Shown here: in pieces, positions 61,123 through 64,000 of the stretch
How the letters are laid out: every line of letters begins with the position of its first letter
Position numbering within the stretch: the stretch's first letter is position 1
Source: Alphaproteobacteria bacterium
Lineage (GTDB): Bacteria; Pseudomonadota; Alphaproteobacteria; Rhodospirillales; Rhodospirillaceae
Assembly: GCA_030604885.1 (NCBI GenBank)
Contig: JAUVUZ010000006.1
Span: 91,915-155,914, forward strand
Direction of reading: 5' to 3'
DNA length: 64,000 nucleotides
Translations under genes and position numbers: made by a program
Notes under the pieces: model-generated
Databases searched by the model: none
Told to the model about the DNA's origin: nothing
What the model saw: the letters and a program-made list of their open reading frames with translations, nothing else

Positions 61123-62082
61123 TTACCCGCCTGAGCTGCGGTCGCGCGGGTGGGCGGCGCCGTGCACCGCCTTCAGTCGCGCCGCGTCCACCTTGGTGTA
61201 GCGCTGGGTCGCCGCCAGGGAGGCGTGGCCCAGCAGTTCCTGGATGCTGCGCAGATCGCCGCCCGCCTCCAGCAGGTGGGTGGCGAAGCTGTGGCGCAGG
61301 GCGTGGGGGGTGGCGCTTTCGGGCAGGCCGAGCAGGCCGCGCAGGTGGCGCACCTGGCGCTGCACCACGCCGGGGTTGAGCCGTTCGCCCCGCGCGCCCA
61401 CGAACAGCGGGTCCCGCGCGCCGAGGCGGAAGGGGCAGGCGGCGAGGTAGGCCTCCACTGCCGCCGCGATCGCGGGCAGCACCGGCACCACGCGGGTCTT
61501 GTTGCCCTTGCCGGTGACGCGCAGGGTGCCCTCGGCCGGGCGATCGGCGACGTTGAGGCCGAGGGCCTCGCCGATGCGCAGGCCCGCGCCGTAGAGCAGC
61601 AGCAGCAGGGCGGTGTCGCGTTGGCCGAGCCAAGGCTCGCGGGCGGCGGCGGCGGCGGCGCGCACCGCGTCCAGCGCTTCGTCCGCCGAGAGCGGGCGGG
61701 GCAGGGTTTGCGGCTTGCGCGGCGTGGCGAGGGCGGCGAGCGCCGGGTTGACCACCAACCCCTCGCGCTCCAGCCACTTGAACAGGGTGCGCAGGGACGA
61801 CAGTTCGCGCGCCAGCGAGGCGCGGCCGATGCCCTCGGCGTCGCGGGCGGCGAGATAGGCGCGGAAGTCCCGCGTCGCCAGGTCGGCGAGGTCGCCCACG
61901 TCCGGCAGGCGCCCCAGGTGCCCGGTGAGGAAGCCGAGGAAGCGGGCGACGTCGCGGGCGTAGGCGTCGAGGGTGTTGGCGCTGGCGCGGCGCTCGGCGC
62001 GCAGCCAGTCGCGCCACTCGCCCACCCGGGCGGCGAGCGTTGGCGCGGCGGCGATGCCGCTCAGGGGGTCGGCGCGCACCAT
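61123..62082 (-). CDS. xerC: Tyrosine recombinase XerC
   Basis: 319 aa. N-terminal SAM-like core-binding domain, then the catalytic domain with Arg in [12 protein letters not shown], Lys in TGKGNKTR, His-x-x-Arg in [12 protein letters not shown], His in [14 protein letters not shown] and the nucleophile Tyr in the same motif. Acts with XerD at dif to resolve chromosome dimers. Genome context DUF484-xerC is the conserved housekeeping arrangement, so it is not a phage integrase. It overlaps the DUF484 gene by 22 nt. Confidence 0.95.
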   Translation of the reverse strand: MVRADPLSGIAAAPTLAARVGEWRDWLRAERRASANTLDAYARDVARFLGFLTGHLGRLPDVGDLADLATRDFRAYLAARDAEGIGRASLARELSSLRTLFKWLEREGLVVNPALAALATPRKPQTLPRPLSADEALDAVRAAAAAAREPWLGQRDTALLLLLYGAGLRIGEALGLNVADRPAEGTLRVTGKGNKTRVVPVLPAIAAAVEAYLAACPFRLGARDPLFVGARGERLNPGVVQRQVRHLRGLLGLPESATPHALRHSFATHLLEAGGDLRSIQELLGHASLAATQRYTKVDAARLKAVHGAAHPRDRSSGG

Positions 62083-62804
62083 CGTCCGAGCACGATCGCA
62101 AGCAGGTGGGCGAGGAATTCCAGCAGGTCGGTGGCCTGGTCGGGGTGGAAGGTGCCGGGGGCGAACGCGCCCACCGCCAGCAGCCCGGCGGGGGCGGGGC
62201 GGCGGTCGCCCGGCTCCCAGGTCGCCGGATCGTCGAGGCGGCAGAGCGCGTCGGAGCGGATTTGCGCGCCGGGTTTGCCGAACAGGCGGTTGCCGCCGCG
62301 CCGCTCGGGGGTGAGGACGATGCGCGCGCCCGGCGCCTCGCGCGCGAACAGGGCGTCCACGGTTCCGGCGGGCACGCGGAGAATGCCCTCCGGCCCTTCG
62401 TCGACGCCGACGGCGGCGCCGTCCTCCAGCACCAGCGCCACCGCGTCCACGTCGAGGATCGGCGGCCAGTCGCGGATCAGCACGCGGTGGAAATCGGCGG
62501 GCGTGGCGGCGGCGGCGAGGCCGAGGGCGGCGGAGTGGGTGCGCTGCTGGCGCGACAGGTTGCCCCGGCTGGTGGCGAGCAGGTCCACCGAGGTGCGCGA
62601 CAGGCGTTCCACATCCTGCCGCAGGCCCCGGATCATCGCCGCCTGGAAGTCGGCGATCGGGTCGCCGCCTTCGTCGTAGCGGCTGGGGGGCGTCATCGCC
62701 CGCAGCAGATCCGGCCGTTCGGCGAGGAAATCCGGGTGCGCGCGCAGGAACGCCTCGACCTCGGCGGGCGCGGGGAGGAGGTCGGCGAAGGCGGTGTCGG
62801 CCAC
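62061..62804 (-). CDS. DUF484 family protein
   Basis: 247 aa. N-terminal [19 protein letters not shown] is the DUF484 signature; a helix follows, then a GAF-like domain from about residue 90. The family often sits next to xerC; function unknown. GTG at 62804 has GGAG 6 nt upstream and starts 2 nt after the fsa stop. The open frame extends upstream into fsa, but that is out of frame for any family match. Confidence 0.88.
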   Translation of the reverse strand: MADTAFADLLPAPAEVEAFLRAHPDFLAERPDLLRAMTPPSRYDEGGDPIADFQAAMIRGLRQDVERLSRTSVDLLATSRGNLSRQQRTHSAALGLAAAATPADFHRVLIRDWPPILDVDAVALVLEDGAAVGVDEGPEGILRVPAGTVDALFAREAPGARIVLTPERRGGNRLFGKPGAQIRSDALCRLDDPATWEPGDRRPAPAGLLAVGAFAPGTFHPDQATDLLEFLAHLLAIVLGRWCAPTP

Positions 62805-62806
62805 GA

Positions 62807-63472
62807 TCAGCTCCGCGGTGGAATGCTCAAGCCCGCCTTTTCGGCGTCCTTGAGGAAGGCGGCGATGCCGCTGTCGGTGAGCGGGTGCTTGACCATCTGC
62901 CGGAGGATCGCGGGCGGCAGGGTGACCACGTCGGCCCCCATGCGCGCGGCTTCGAGCACATGGTGGACATGGCGCGCCGAGGCCACCAGAACCTCGGTTT
63001 CGAGATGGGGGTAATTGGTGTAGATCGAGACGATGTCGGCGATCAGGCCCATGCCGTCGTGGCCGATGTCGTCGAGCCGGCCGACGAACGGCGAGACGAA
63101 CGCCGCCCCGGCCTTGGCCGCCAGCAGCGCCTGCACCGGCGAGAAGCACAGGGTGACGTTGACCTTCACCCCATCGTCCGCCAGGGCGCGGCAGGCCTTG
63201 AGTCCGTCGAAGGTGAGCGGCACCTTGATCGCCACGTGGGGGGCGATCGCCCGCAGCGCCGCCGCCTCGCGCAGCATGCCCTCGGTGTCGGTGGCGAGCA
63301 CCTCGGCGCTGACCGGCCCCTCGACCGTGGCGCAGATTTCCGCGATGATCTCGGTCATCGGGCGGCCGACCTTGGCGGCGAGGGAGGGATTGGTGGTGAC
63401 GCCGTCGACCAGGCCGGTGGCGGCAAGGTCGCGGATCTCGGCGATGTCCGCCGTATCGAGGAAGAATTTCAT
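62807..63472 (-). CDS. fsa: Fructose-6-phosphate aldolase / transaldolase-like protein
   Basis: 221-aa TIM-barrel enzyme of the small transaldolase subfamily. N-terminal [20 protein letters not shown]; Schiff-base Lys in HVAIKVPLT (about residue 85); [36 protein letters not shown]. Length and sequence fit the FSA/MipB group annotated as fructose-6-phosphate aldolase or transaldolase; the two activities cannot be told apart by eye. Divergent from priA. First gene of fsa-DUF484-xerC. Confidence 0.93.
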   Translation of the reverse strand: MKFFLDTADIAEIRDLAATGLVDGVTTNPSLAAKVGRPMTEIIAEICATVEGPVSAEVLATDTEGMLREAAALRAIAPHVAIKVPLTFDGLKACRALADDGVKVNVTLCFSPVQALLAAKAGAAFVSPFVGRLDDIGHDGMGLIADIVSIYTNYPHLETEVLVASARHVHHVLEAARMGADVVTLPPAILRQMVKHPLTDSGIAAFLKDAEKAGLSIPPRS

Positions 63473-63535
63473 GGCACCGCGCTCAGCTGGTTTGCTACAG
63501 GGGCTGCATTCGGAATTCGTTTGGGAGTTTAGCCG

Positions 63536-64000
63536 ATGAACGCGCCCCTCGCCAACGCCGACGATGCGGTCCGCGTCGCGGTGCGGGTGCCGTTGCCGCT
63601 GGGCGCGGACTACACCTACAAGGTGCCGGAGGGTCTCGCGGTTCCCGAGGGCGCGCTGGTGCGGGTGCCGGTGGGCGGGCGCACCCTGTGGGCGGCCGCC
63701 TGGGGCGCGGCGGAGGGCGCGGTGGACCCGCGCAAGCTCAAGGAGATTCTCGAGGTGTCCGACGCGCCGCCGCTGTCGCCGGTGCTGCGGCGGTTCGTCG
63801 ACTGGGTGGCCGACTACACCCTCTCGCCCCCCGGCGCGGTGCTGCGGATGGTGCTCTCCGCCCCGGCGGCGCTGGAGCCGGAACTCTCGGCGGGCGGCGT
63901 GGCGCGCGCCGGGGCGTGGCCCGCGCGGGTGCGCCGCACCGCCGCGCGCGAACGCCTGTGGGCGGCGCTCGAGGGCTGCGGCCCGCTGAGCGTGGCCGAG
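63536..64000 (+). CDS. priA: Primosomal replication-restart helicase PriA (5' part, cut by window edge)
   Basis: The first 155 codons are open to the window end. The sequence begins with [20 protein letters not shown] and [19 protein letters not shown], the 3'BD domain of PriA, followed by [21 protein letters not shown], matching the PriA winged-helix linker. PriA restarts collapsed forks by loading DnaB. ATG at 63536 is 63 nt from the divergent fsa start. The helicase domains lie beyond the window. The fsa-priA divergence is common in Alphaproteobacteria. Confidence 0.88.
   Translation, partial: MNAPLANADDAVRVAVRVPLPLGADYTYKVPEGLAVPEGALVRVPVGGRTLWAAAWGAAEGAVDPRKLKEILEVSDAPPLSPVLRRFVDWVADYTLSPPGAVLRMVLSAPAALEPELSAGGVARAGAWPARVRRTAARERLWAALEGCGPLSVAE

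Noticed and set aside
61123..62082. Phage or integron integrase and a mobile-element boundary
   Set aside because: The tyrosine recombinase sits in the conserved fsa-DUF484-xerC setting with no tRNA or attachment repeats beside it, so it is the housekeeping XerC.
58889..62101. Possible recombinase-receptor fusion, since the Aer-like frame is open through xerC
   Set aside because: The region over xerC translates to Arg/Pro-rich noise in this frame; ATG at 61027 has a good ribosome binding site and a typical Aer start.
63564..63989. A 141-codon Arg/Cys-rich open frame at the right edge
   Set aside because: It is an out-of-frame reading of priA, whose own frame stays open from 63536 to the window end and matches PriA motifs.

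Overview
The window is about 64 kb of very GC-rich DNA with 58 protein-coding genes that I can support, packed tightly with many 4-nt start/stop overlaps. I found no rRNA, tRNA, CRISPR array or insertion sequence. Gene content and order point to an alphaproteobacterium, most likely of the Rhodospirillales. The main reasons are the mdh-sucC-sucD-odhA-odhB-lpd cluster, the sdhCDAB order, leuC-leuD-leuB-asd, and ffh-rpsP-rimM-trmD-rplS. No species can be named from the sequence.

Layout. Positions 1-12.1 kb are accessory: an orphan TctC-type binding protein with a LarA-like enzyme, a MarR-GNAT fusion regulator, a single-chain NfnA-NfnB-type flavoprotein, a GDSL esterase, and a complete tctC-tctB-tctA transporter operon ending in gamma-glutamyltransferase. 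Positions 12.3-17.1 kb carry an ACT-domain protein, a CinA-like protein, a MutT-like Nudix protein, argJ, a parvulin and an unknown protein with a dockerin-like loop. Positions 17.3-26.8 kb hold secA, two small proteins, ftsY-mtaB-dapF, a DoxX protein, an Fe-S protein and an MFS exporter. Positions 27-36.2 kb hold the SRP/ribosomal operon, leucine biosynthesis, asd, a FUSC-type membrane protein and a YaiI-family protein. Positions 36.2-41.2 kb carry a GGDEF-EAL protein coupled to a PstS-like binding protein, pdxY and a CitE-like lyase. Positions 41.4-57.6 kb contain sdhCDAB, a TPR-glycosyltransferase, a small lipoprotein, zapE and the TCA cluster. Positions 57.6-64 kb hold two chemoreceptors, xerC-DUF484-fsa and the start of priA.

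How the genes work together. The core is central carbon metabolism: the steps from 2-oxoglutarate to oxaloacetate except fumarase, plus leucine and aspartate-family synthesis. Around it sit uptake of carboxylates or gamma-glutamyl compounds, a predicted electron-bifurcating transhydrogenase that suggests anaerobic or micro-oxic growth, and energy-taxis and c-di-GMP signalling.

Non-coding structure. Two near-identical giant palindromes (about 200 bp, perfect outer arms of 50 and 31 bp) lie at 20531-20732 and 44868-45063, both between convergent genes. A diverged relative sits inside the odhB-lpd gap at 55955-56150. An AT-rich block of nested inverted repeats precedes sdhC (41187-41220), and a palindromic region precedes the MarR-GNAT gene (3625-3661).
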